From Punica granatum (Eukaryota > Streptophyta > Magnoliopsida > Myrtales > Lythraceae), in contig NC_045130.1 in assembly GCF_007655135.1 (NCBI RefSeq), positions 16,926,001-16,990,000 on the forward strand: a stretch of DNA of 64,000 bases, written 5' to 3'. Each line of letters begins with the position of its first letter. The stretch's first letter is position 1. This document shows positions 35,900-46,378 of this stretch, piece after piece. Both the position numbers and the translations under genes were made by a program. The notes beneath the pieces were generated by a model that saw nothing but the letters and a program-made list of their open reading frames with translations, did not search any database and had not been told where the DNA came from.

Positions 35900-37185
35900 T
35901 ATGTTTATGTGAGGTCGAGACCGTGCTGGAAATCGAGATCGTACGTAGAAGTCCAAAGTCCAACCCTCGTGGCTTAGAATTTTGTCCCCTTGCCCACATT
36001 TTGGTCCCTCCGCCTTCTCGTCAAACGTTCTCCGACTCCATTAACGATGTCCGACGATGACATGCTGTCACTGACTGGCCATTAGTGTGACTTTTCCTTG
36101 ATCATATCCCCATGCTTGTACCAAACATGGACGAGTCATACATGATACAATCTTTTTTCCTTTCATAATCTCGATGTCTCGTAAATTTTCAATGTTTAGA
36201 GTGACCGATCATGCCATTTGGTCACAATGACGTTCCGTGCAGCTCACTGGTTAGATAAGTTCGTCGGGATGACGAATTTGAAAGGTTTCGTGTGAAAAAA
36301 CGCAAACATTAGCTCAAAATGACATTGATGTTTCTATATATATATATATAGTGAAATTATATGTAATTTTTAATTTCTTTCGACATTTGCCCGATTTTTC
36401 TATCCAAAAAAGTAATAATTAGTAGTAATATCTTTTTTTGGTAAAATAAGAATATTCATTAAGCTTAAACAGTCATCCGCAGATTGTCCGAAAAATTGGG
36501 CAAACGCTGAAAGAAATTAAAAATTACATATAATTTCACGATATATATAGAAACATTTGATGAGGATGAAGCAAAAAACAATATAAATCCAACACTTGAT
36601 CTGATCATAATTAGTAGTAATATCATGGAATATGAGTGAGGCATCGCAAATTTTTTAAAAAAGTCCCTCTTATAGAGTAATGATACAATCTTTTCTTATC
36701 TTCTTTGTCTCGCAATTTTTCAATGTTTAGTGTCGTGTATGATGCAGTTTGGTCAAAAGGAGATCCCGTGCAGCTTATCGGACCGTTCCGTCATTGGATT
36801 TGATAAAATATTCGCCAGGACGGGGAATTCAATGGGTTTCGTAGGAACAAAAGGTTAAATATATTTTCAGGTCAAAGCTTTTTTTGTCAGGTCAAAGCTA
36901 GATCAATGAAATGTACCATGAAATTATTAGTGTCACAGGTCCATAAATCCGGCAACATTTCCAATTATTTTTGTTGTGAAATCGGTGAACCGAGAGAAAC
37001 ATGGCAAATTTTAAAAATCCAAAAAATGTCAAATTAAATGCTAAGATATGCTTTTAGGAAAGGAAAATTGTAGCAACTGTCCTTTTCTATTCCCTTTTTT
37101 CATGGAATTAATTCAGGAGTTTGTTCTCTTTTCTCCCCCTCTTCTGCCCCCTCTGAAGTAAGTGTTGACTATAATGCAAAGTTAA
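35900..37185. other. Intergenic with duplicated segment and hairpin
   Basis: The segment at about 36,142-36,300 recurs at about 36,681-36,850 (shared 'gatacaatctttt', 'aatttttcaatgtttag', 'cgtgcagct', 'gggtttcgt'). A hairpin lies between the two copies. No gene is seen. Confidence 0.55.
36325..36561. repeat. Inverted repeat hairpin (arms about 75 bp)
   Basis: The left arm (36,325-36,403) and the reverse of the right arm (36,486-36,561) both read 'tgtttctatatatat', then 'gtgaaattatatgtaatttt', 'taatttctttc' and a 'ttgccc.atttttc' end. The loop is about 85 bases. It is probably a small MITE or foldback. Confidence 0.82.
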
Positions 37186-37201
37186 AAGAGAAAATGGAAA
37201 A

Positions 37202-37384
37202 CCAACGAGAGGTTGGATTCGTTGGTAAACTGACAATAAATAAAATCAGGTTTATGATTTGATTCTTTCGAAGGTCGGCATCTGGAGTTTAACGGCGGGC
37301 TCCAGGCAATATAATACACCATCCGGTGGACTAATCGGTTGTTACGGCACCGGACATCATTGACAGCAAAAAAAAAAAAAGAGA
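37202..37384 (+). mobile_element. SINE-like insertion with 16-bp target site duplication
   Basis: The flanks are the same 16 bases, 'aagagaaaatggaaaa', at 37,186-37,201 and 37,385-37,400. The 183-base insert ends in an A run of about 12. Long target duplications plus an A tail mean reverse-transcribed insertion. The promoter boxes are weak. Confidence 0.82.
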
Positions 37385-37995
37385 AAGAGAAAATGGAAAA
37401 ATCTTAAGAAAACAAATTTCAAATTTGATATATAATTTTTTTTTGGGGAACCACCAAATTTGAACTATAGAAAATTTAGATTTATAAATGATTTTAATTC
37501 GTGATTCTGAAAAGGTATGGCAATTGAAGAGGTCCCAACCAAATCGGCCCTCTCACCCCATAATGACTTGAGCAAACTCAATATCAACTAAAACTTTAAA
37601 CTAAGCCCGAGATCGCTTTCTACTTACTGGACACGATGATTTCAAACTTCTATATGAACAGCAACCAGAACAACCCCGATAATGTTGCCCGGTCCACATG
37701 CCCCCCATGTGCAAGAGCGGCATGTAACTCGGTACGACGGGCCCGTCAAACATAATATGTGGTGTCAAGTTCTCGATTCTAGCTTCGGTTCTTCATCTAT
37801 CAATCGCGTTATAAGATCTTGGACTCATAGGTCGATACAAATGATGATATCAGTCGTCGGTGAATAGGCCCGGTGGGCTTCCATGGGCCCATTTACGTTG
37901 AGATCATTAGACCCACAACTCTTAATGGGCCTCCAGAGGGGTATTACTCGGCCCAGTGAGCAACAGTCAACGCCATTCACTCGTGGGAGTCAACT

Positions 37996-37998
<3 letters not shown>

Positions 37999-38029
<31 letters not shown>
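37999..38029. repeat. (GA)n tract upstream of the pseudouridine kinase gene
   Basis: About 15 AG units lie 70-100 bases before the ATG at 38,100, probably in the 5' leader or core promoter. Confidence 0.9.
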
Positions 38030-38033
<4 letters not shown>

Positions 38034-38099
38034 GTCAGACAGACCGCTTTCTCCTCCTCCTCCGACGAGAGTGAGAGGGAGAGGGGGAGAGGAGTATAC

Positions 38100-41000
38100 A
38101 TGGAAGAACACAGAGCTCAAAGGAGACTTGAGTCTCTCTGTCGCCACCTTCTGCAGCAATCCAGTGACAGTTTGCCTGTTCTTCGCCAGGTAATGATTCC
38201 ATCACTTCCTGCTTCGGCTACCTATTGGCTCGTCTGATTCCGGGAATGCGGGTGATTTCTGGAAGCATTTTCACTTGATTTCCTCGGTGATGCCAAACTG
38301 CAGGTACCGTTGATTGGTGGGAAATTGGAATTGAGTGAAAGTGGAGAGGGAGATGGAGAAGCAGTGATTATCGGAGGGATGGTCTTGGACATTCATGCCG
38401 TGCCTTCCACTCCTCTCATTCTCGGGACCACCTCCCCCGGCAAGGTGTTTGTATTTCTTCTTTTTTCTTTTTCTTTGGGCCCTTTTTTTTCCTTCTTTTT
38501 TTTTTTTGGGTTCAAAAAATTCCATATCAGTTGGTAGGTGAAGTGATGATTCCGAGTTTACGGGGCAAACTGCATGTTGGGATGTTTCATTGTTCAATAA
38601 CTGAACGTGAATGAACCTATTGTTGATTCCTATACATCTGTTTGATCATATGAAGCTTTCTCTGCTTGCTAGGAAGTCTCAGTATTGTAATGTCGCAGTT
38701 AATGGATTTCATATGATGATTGCTTTTTCGCAAATTTTGCGTTTTTTCATCATCCTTACGTACCAAAGTTAACCTATGAACAGAGTTGAAAATAGCGGTC
38801 TTGTGAGGTAAAATTTAAGCCGAGCCATCATTACTTTCTCATTGTTTTAGGTTTATTATTTCTCGGGAGGTGTTGCGAGGAACGTAGCAGAGTGCATGGC
38901 AAATCTTTCAGCGAGGCCTTTTCTGATCAGTGCTTTGGGCCATGATATGGCAGGTGACCTTTCTTCCATATTCGCGTTTGATATGCCACCTTCGTTCCTT
39001 TATCAGGCTAGGCCAAGTGCCTCTGCTCTAAAATTCTAGTCTTCATATATTAAATTGGGATTGAGACCAGAAGACATCGAGGATCTTTAGAAGTTTTTGG
39101 GGCTGGCAAGAGGGCAAAATGAGTATTAAAAAGAATTTTGTTAAAGAACATTTCAGCAGCTTGGGGAAGTTAGTTGGGTGATGTCCTTTCAGCCTCTTAC
39201 CATTTCTATGATGTAGTAATTGGTTTCTCTAGTTCCAAGGCTGATGCTTTCTGCTCGTTACTTGTCCAGGGAACTTGTTGTTGGATCGCTGGAAATCTGC
39301 TGCACTACCTATTGACGGTCTGTTTCCTTTCTTAATCTGCTTCCTGCAAGCTATAGTGATGCTCCATTTGCAGTTTTACATTCTCATCTGTACTTTTGCT
39401 TTTTTCTTTACTCAAATTATTTGAAGGCATACCAGAAACATTGGAAGACTTCATTTCGATTTTCCTGCAACTTTATATACTCTTGAAATAGGAAACTTGG
39501 GAAAGTAGAATAATATTTTCTCGAGAATGAAAACTTTACTTTTCCTTTCTAATGGTTCTAGCTCTACTGAATTTTATCTGCTACACTCCTTCACTGTCGC
39601 TGGCTATATGTAATTGACCTCTAAGCTCCGTCTACTTTCTTGCTGCAGGCATACGGAGGCATGAGGATATCCGGACTGCTGTTGTATGCAACACGCTTGA
39701 CTTAAATGGGGAGGTAGCTGCAGGGGTCGCCAGTGTGCAAGATATCGTAAGTTGAATTTCTTTGTCAGACATTTCATCCAGAAATTTTAGCTTATTGAAG
39801 CAAAAGTGTAAATTCTTAAAATTCAGGCACCAAATGTGCTTAATGGTTTTGTGAAGGAAACTTTTGTTTCAGCTGAGTGGATTCAACAATTCAGGAAGCA
39901 AATACATTCTTCTCCAGTACTAATGGTTGACGCGAACTTGAGTCCTCTTGCTCTCGAAGCTTCCTGCCTATGTAAGTGCTAACATTTTACTCTTAGTTCT
40001 TCTCTCTACCTTTTCCATGTAAACACAGATGCTGTTTATAAAATATGTTTGTGTTAGTGATCATTCTTCATTTTCTTTTATCAGTGGCTGCAGAATATAA
40101 AGTTCCTGTGTGGTTTGAGCCCGTGTCACTCACCAAGTCCAAAAGAGTGGTTTCTGTTGTCAAGTATGTGAGTGATCTGCCTCTATATCTGCTTTTCACC
40201 CTATGTTTTGTATTTAAATTACATTGCTCTGTGGAAAAAGGATTTAAAGCAAAAACTATAAATTTGTGGATCAAAAAAAAAAACTATAAATTTGTGATGG
40301 ATTAAATAATATTAGAACTAGCAAGTCGATAACTTGCACCTCCAGTCAAAAGTAGGTTTCTTTTTTCTTTTTCTTTTTTTAATGGGGTAAACATTCTCTT
40401 GGCTCCATGTTTACTGGTTGTTCTGTTGTAAGAAAGTTCTCACTGTCTTCTACATGTGTTATTGACTACGAATGGTTACAGTAAAACACAACTTATGTAT
40501 TGCCAAGTTTGGTAAATGAATTGTTGGTTTTATCAACTGCATTAAATGTAGACTATCTGCAGGTCACCTACACTTCTCCAAATGAGGATGAACTTATTGC
40601 CATGGCAAACGAACTTTCTCCTGGGAGTAGAATTCATTTGACTCACGTGGAAAAGAGCATCAAGGATCTCCCTCTGGAATCTGTGTTTGAAATACTGAAA
40701 CCTGCAATTTGGGTTTTGCTTGAGAAGGGCCTTAAAGTGGTCGTTCTGACTCTTGGCCGAAACGGGGTTTTAATATGTTCTCGAGGTGGGCCTAATTTTA
40801 TGACAACCTTTTCTAAGAATTCCCAAAGATTCAGTTCTCGGAGACGACTCTTCAATGCAGTCGCTTCTTCCTGTCCCTTGAGAATGTATGTCGATCCAGG
40901 AAAATCATCCGAGGACAGCTCCCACCTCTTTGCCCTGCATCTCCCTGCACTTCCTGCGACAGTTAAGAAGCTCACTGGGGCCGGGGATTGCTTGGTAGGT

Positions 41001-41288
41001 GGAACCCTATCATCCATTTCTGCAGGTCTGGACCTTGTACAGGCCATTTCGGTTGGTATTGCTGTGGCCCGAGCGACTGTTGAATCTGAGGAGAATGTGC
41101 CCCCCACATTCAATCCACAGGAGCTTGCAGGTACGTAATTCCATCTTAGGGTTGTTTCTTTTCCTTCTCATATTTTGGCATATGGATCTGAGTAGGTTGT
41201 GACTGGGTTTCTTTCTGCTTTCTATGCAGATGATGCCCGGTCTGTATATTCTGCTGCCACGGTTCTGTTCCGCGGGCCGATGCGGTAG
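38100..41288 (+). CDS. PUKI: PfkB-family pseudouridine kinase, peroxisomal
   Basis: This enzyme phosphorylates pseudouridine to pseudouridine 5'-phosphate in pseudouridine breakdown, before the glycosylase PUMY. Exons are 38,100-38,189, 38,304-38,444, 38,851-38,953, 39,270-39,317, 39,649-39,746, 39,827-39,971, 40,085-40,167, 40,563-41,130 and 41,230-41,288. All are GT-AG and in phase, giving about 444 aa. The PfkB glycine motif is SGGVARNVAECMANLS in exon 3, and the catalytic GAGDCLVGG is near residue 370 in exon 8. The N-terminus MEEHRAQRRLESLCRHL contains RLESLCRHL, an exact PTS2 (R-L-x5-H-L), which fits the known peroxisomal site of the Arabidopsis enzyme. The substrate is inferred from family similarity and its place next to PI4K, as I recall for At1g49350. 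A general ribokinase-type sugar kinase is the alternative. Confidence 0.88.
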
Positions 41289-42004
41289 AATAAATAAATA
41301 ATATGTGAAAGATGTTGATAATATGTAAAAGATGTTCTTTTTAATTTCTCTTGGAAGACTCCTTAAAATCGATTCTTGGACTTTAAGGAACTAATACATA
41401 CTGCAGCATTTCAAGTCGGGAGATCGTATATCATGTGGATTATTCTTTCGCCTCCCCGTGCGTAGCCTATAGTTCAATAACAGTGGCATTCCTTAAGAAC
41501 TTGGAACTTGATCCCAGGTAATTTCTTTAGAATCAATATGAGGTGGCGAGTAGTTAGACCCGTACGTATGAATGTACCGGAGGATTCAAATTCGAGTTTA
41601 GATCAAAGGACGAAACGAAGTGGAATGGGATTCCATATACAATGGACTGTTCTAAACAATAATTTTCACGCATCATGGACTGTTCTATACAATAATGCTA
41701 CATTGGAGTCTGTTTCGATCCCTTTCGCACATGTGTGGGTACATATTGCTGTAACCGACCACCCGTGATGGCCTTGTTCAGAGGAGCCTATTTGGTTTTT
41801 TAATGGAGCCGTTCCGGTTTGCCAGAAATTAGACATTTTAACTTCTTGTTGGCGAAATGAATTCGATGTTGTAATAGGTTTCTTAAAGGGACTAGATAAC
41901 TATACCAATGTTCACTAACATTTTATTCTTACTTAATTGGTACGTGGCATCTAAAAACTATTTCAGAAACCCGATGTCGAAATTACAATGACTTGAAAAC
42001 AATT

Positions 42005-42450
42005 GAGAAGACTTTGGTTTTGGTCCCTAAAATGTTACTTTTCATTGTTTTGGTTCCTCAAAGATTTTTGCTACTATTTTCGTTCCTCAATCTCCATTAT
42101 GTCTATTGTTTTCGTCATGCCGTCTTTTGGGCATGCAAAATTTAACGAAAATCTCATGTGGCGTATGAGCTGGACGTATAAAGAGGAACCAAAAGTATAC
42201 AACAATTGGATCTTTATAACTGCCACTCGACAACATTTGCTTCCTCAACAGTACGGGACAACAACCAAAGTCGGCTTTTTGTCATTCCCAAAATGGCATT
42301 TCCGTCAAATTTTGCACGAGTAGAAGACGGCATGACTAAAACAATAGACGAAATGGAGATTGAGGAGGGACAAAGATAGTGGCAAAAATCTTTGAGGGAC
42401 CAAAACAATGGCAAAGTGATCTGAAAGGACCAAAACCAAAGTTTTCTCAC
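42005..42450. mobile_element. MITE/foldback of 446 bp between kinase and PPR genes
   Basis: The arms are inverted repeats of about 160 bases. The left arm starts 'gagaagactttggttttggtcc'; the right end, reversed, reads 'gtgagaaaactttggttttg'. Both continue with 'ctcaaagatttttgc', 'ctcaatctccat' and 'gtcatgccgtctt'. The direct flank 'aacaatt' is at 41,998-42,004 and 42,451-42,457. There is no coding capacity. It ends about 240 bases before the PPR start. Confidence 0.88.
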
Positions 42451-42692
42451 AACAATTTCTAGGATCTTTTTCGTTTTCCTTTTCTGAAAATGAATTGAGA
42501 AATCCTTATATAGCCAGAGTACTTGTTCTACTTCCAAGTTCCAAAAAAAGTGTTTTTCTATTTGCCGGAAAACAGCGTCGTCTTCACCAGTTTTCCGTTT
42601 GTAATTTTCTTCTTCTGAGGACGAGGCTGGACGAAGCTTCTTCTTCCTTCATTGATGAGAAGTTGTTTCTCAGGATCGAATCGTATGTCTGT

Positions 42693-44747
42693 ATGTATAT
42701 GAGGACGTTGAGAGAGGGTCTCATCCTTCAAGCAAAGGCCATAAAATACGGCTTTACGCCCACAGTCTTCTCGTCCAATCAGCTCATCCATCTGTACTCG
42801 AGCAATGGCCTCCTCAAAGAAGCCCAGAGGCTGTTTGACGAAATGCCCGAGAGAAATGCCTTCTCTTGGAACGCCATAGTTTCAGCTCACGTGAAAGCTC
42901 GAAACTTGACGCAGGCAAGAGCACTGTTTGAGGCCGCAACTCAGAGGGATATTGTGACCTACAACTTGATGCTGTCGGGCTATGTCAGCGCAGAAGGGTA
43001 TGAGACAGACGCGGTGGAATTGTTCAGGCAAATGCAGTCGATGAGTGATGTCATTAAACTTGATGAGTTTACGCTTACCACGATGCTTAACTTGGTGGTG
43101 AAGTTAAGCTCGGTTTCTTGTGGCAGGCAATTGCATTCGTACATGGTGAAGACGGGCAATGATTTGAACGGCTTTGCTAGGAGCTCTCTCATTGATATGT
43201 ATTCTAAAAGGGAGTCTTTTGGGGAGGCTCTTAAGGTGTTCGGTCAGCTGGGTGGGAGGGTTGATTTGGTCTCCAGGAATGCAATGCTGGCTGCTTGTTG
43301 TAGGGAAGGTGAACTCGGAATGGCCTCAGATCTTTTCTGGAGAGAGACTGAGCTCAATGATGCCGTGTCTTGGAATACGCTGATCTCTGCTTTTGCTCAA
43401 AATGGTTTCGCAGAGGAGTCAGTGAAGATGTTTGTGGAGATGGGGAAGAATGGGATTAGATGGAATGAGCACACATTTGCTAGCCTCTTGGGTGCTTGCT
43501 CTGCATTGAAGGATCTCAAGCTTGGAAAGGAGATCCACTGTTGGGTTGTAAAGAATGGATCAATTTTGAATCCATTTATTAGTAGCGGTATAATCGATGT
43601 ATACTCTAAGTGCGGCAATATGAAGTATGCGGAGTCAGTTTATGCAACTGATGAGGTCGTGAACTCCTTTTCAATCACAAATATGATTGTGGGCTATTCA
43701 TCTCAGGGCAACATGTCTGAAGCTCGGCGGTTGTTTGATTCATTGACCGAGAAGAACTCTATCATATGGACAGCTCTGTTTTGTGGCTATTTGAAGAGCC
43801 AACAGTGTGAAGCTGTATTTGAGCTCTTGAATGAGTATAGAAAATGGGAGCCGAGCAATGTTCTTGATCCTCTGATCATCGTGAGTGTCCTTGGTGCCTG
43901 TGCTTTACAAGCAGGTCTGGAACCAGGAAAACAAACTCATGCTTATATACTGAGAAGAGGAATCGTAATGGATGAAAAATTAACAAGTGCCTTGATGGAC
44001 ATGTACTCTAAATCAGGCAGTCTAGGACATGCAGAAAAGATTTTTGACGAAGTAATCAAAAGAGATCTAGTGCACTATAATATCATGATTGCAGGTTATG
44101 CTCATCATGGGCACAGGGACCGAGCATTCCAACTATACCATAAAATGCTGGACAAGAGTTTGAGGCCGGATACGGTTACATTTCTTGCTCTGCTATCTGC
44201 TTGTCGTCACTGTGGACTAGTTGAAGTGGGCGAGAAATATTTCCGCTCAATGACCGAAGATCACAACATTTTGCCTGAAATTGACCATTACTCATGTATG
44301 ATTGATCTTTATGGGAGGACGAATCAGTTAGAGAAGGCAGTAGATTTCATGAAAACAATCCCCACTGATTTTGATGCAGTGATCTGGGGAGCCTTCTTGA
44401 ATGCTTGTAAGCTGAATGGAAAGCTCCAACTCGCGAGAGAAGCAGAGAAGAGACTTCTGGCTATTGAAGGAGAGAACGGGTCCCGGTATGTACAGCTGGC
44501 AAATTTGTATGCGGAGCATGGGGATTGGGCCGAGATGGAAAGAATAAGGAGGAAAATGAGAGGGAAGGAAGTGAAGAAGCTCGCTGGGTGCAGTTGGGTG
44601 TATGTGGAGAATGCAGTTAACGTTTTCACTTCAGGAGACACGTCCCACGGGAAAGCAGAGGCAATATATTCAACCTTAGGCTTCTTGACAGGAGAGCTGT
44701 CTGAAATGGCCGATAGGAGAATTAGGGAGAGCTCTCCCACATTGTGA
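42693..44747 (+). CDS. E-class pentatricopeptide repeat protein (At3g18840-like)
   Basis: This is an RNA-binding PLS-type PPR protein. This class works in mitochondria or plastids, mostly in C-to-U RNA editing. It is a single exon; from the ATG at 42,693 the protein is 684 aa, MYMRTLREGLILQAKAIKYGF. A second Met two codons on matches where I recall the Arabidopsis At3g18840 protein (about 680 aa) starting. PPR units follow from about residue 30, with typical cores such as LFDEMPERNAFSWNAIVSAH, DAVSWNTLISAFAQNG and DLVHYNIMIAGYAHHGH. The tail has the E-domain block ALLSACRHCGLVEVGEKYF, then CMIDLYGR, and GCSWVYVENAVNVFTSGD, with no DYW deaminase domain. The frame is open for another 66 codons upstream but without an ATG. 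The RNA target is unknown. Confidence 0.9.
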   Translation: MYMRTLREGLILQAKAIKYGFTPTVFSSNQLIHLYSSNGLLKEAQRLFDEMPERNAFSWNAIVSAHVKARNLTQARALFEAATQRDIVTYNLMLSGYVSAEGYETDAVELFRQMQSMSDVIKLDEFTLTTMLNLVVKLSSVSCGRQLHSYMVKTGNDLNGFARSSLIDMYSKRESFGEALKVFGQLGGRVDLVSRNAMLAACCREGELGMASDLFWRETELNDAVSWNTLISAFAQNGFAEESVKMFVEMGKNGIRWNEHTFASLLGACSALKDLKLGKEIHCWVVKNGSILNPFISSGIIDVYSKCGNMKYAESVYATDEVVNSFSITNMIVGYSSQGNMSEARRLFDSLTEKNSIIWTALFCGYLKSQQCEAVFELLNEYRKWEPSNVLDPLIIVSVLGACALQAGLEPGKQTHAYILRRGIVMDEKLTSALMDMYSKSGSLGHAEKIFDEVIKRDLVHYNIMIAGYAHHGHRDRAFQLYHKMLDKSLRPDTVTFLALLSACRHCGLVEVGEKYFRSMTEDHNILPEIDHYSCMIDLYGRTNQLEKAVDFMKTIPTDFDAVIWGAFLNACKLNGKLQLAREAEKRLLAIEGENGSRYVQLANLYAEHGDWAEMERIRRKMRGKEVKKLAGCSWVYVENAVNVFTSGDTSHGKAEAIYSTLGFLTGELSEMADRRIRESSPTL

Positions 44748-46378
44748 TTTCTATACGTAGGGATTAGGATGTGACTTTGAATGCTTGGGTTGAAGAACTT
44801 GAATTTGAAATTTTGAACAATTCTCCGGGAACGGACAGATGAAAATAGCATGCAGGTGCGTATATGAAGAGAAAAGACAAGGTATATTCTTCTGGGAGCA
44901 TTCCTTAGTACATGTACAGAAGATCCTGCATTTCTCCAATGATAATAGATGGCACTGCCTACACTTAACAGCATCGGAGGAGCAGTCTTTGCATTCGTTT
45001 ATTGGGTTGTTGGGGATGAGTGAAGCTAAAGTGAAGCGACCTGTGAAAATTATCGAGGCAAGAAGGGCATAAAATGCGCAGTTAACACTAAGCCAATGAG
45101 TGGTTTGATATCAATGAAGCGGAACTCTTTTCTATCGGCTGCAATTTGCTGCATTTGCAAAAACGACCAATTTTTTCTCCAGTGCTTTCTAGGAATCCTG
45201 ATCTGCTTCAGGATTGTGAGTGACAAATGGAAGATGTCTTCTTTTCCTCGAGGAAGCACGAGTATGGAGCCGTAAGGAGCATGTCAATTTCGGACTAATT
45301 TTTTCCTTTGAGAAGTACCGGTGATGGTTAAGCTACGATTCACCACTTCTCGCAAGTATGAAGAGGAAATCATCTGCCATGGACTAGCGTAGTCGATTGC
45401 TTTTGTCTGTTAAGAGAAATAGCGGAGGAAGAGTTGAAGGCATGTTGTGCATTGTGAAAGAGGCAGGGACGTAAGGCCATTTCTTTTTTCTTTTTTTTTT
45501 TTTAAAGAATATATGACCCTCCCTTACCAACTACCAGAGTCGAATCGGACACTTGTCAATTGAAGAAAGGTAGCTTTACAGTTTAAAAATTGGAAACCTT
45601 ACAACTACCTGGTCATCTTGTAATTTTGTTAAATTAATGTGATATAAAAGGTCAAGTGATGGACCTATCAGGAATAGAATATTATATTAGATAAGAACTC
45701 CCGCGGAAATAAGAGGCGTCATCGTTGAAATTGGACCCAATGTCCACATGATCAACGTCATAGAATCAACGTTACGTAAATTACAAAAGAAACACGTCTA
45801 ATTTTAAATCGATACGGTTTTGACCCATTTTACGGATAATTTTGTCCTGTGAAACGACGGTGGTTCTGATATCAGTTCAAAGTAAAGACGAACTATACCA
45901 TAAATTTGACGTGACAATACGAAACTGCCTAGTGCCTTTCAGCCTATTCGTGAACTTGCATTGCATGGGGCTTTGGTGAAATTAACAAGTGGGAATCGGG
46001 GACGTATTTTAAATGGTGCAAAACTTCAGGGACTTAGGAGCAATTATACTGCCCCAGCATTCCCGCTATTTTCCGACCGCGGGGCGTGTGGAGCGATTTA
46101 GGGTTGCATGTGAAGCCAAAAGATTGATCGGAGCTCGCGAAGAATCCTAAAAAACCGATCTCCGGCGAGGCTAGTTCTGCTCAGGATCTTATGCCGTAAG
46201 CTCTGGTTCGACCTCCAGCTTGTATGAGAGTGCTCGGGAAGGATTGCTCCGAACTGTGGTAGCTCCGAGAATGACCCTTCATTTCTCTCCAATTCCTATG
46301 GCGCGAGATGATTGTGTGTCGTTTTGAAGCGATTGGTGTTGATTTTGGTGCTCTGTGGATGTAGCAGTGCTGGAATCG
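44748..46378. other. Intergenic between PPR and reticulon genes
   Basis: The first few hundred bases are probably PPR 3' UTR, and the last 200-300 the reticulon promoter and leader (GC-richer from about 46,060). The ORFs between are short and unrecognised. Confidence 0.5.

Noticed and set aside
42495..42692. PPR start at 42,495
   Set aside because: The codon there is TTG. The first ATG in frame is 42,693, which agrees with the family's length.
44324..44974. 216-codon minus-strand ORF opposite the PPR 3' end
   Set aside because: It lies antisense to a strongly conserved PPR frame and has no motif of its own.
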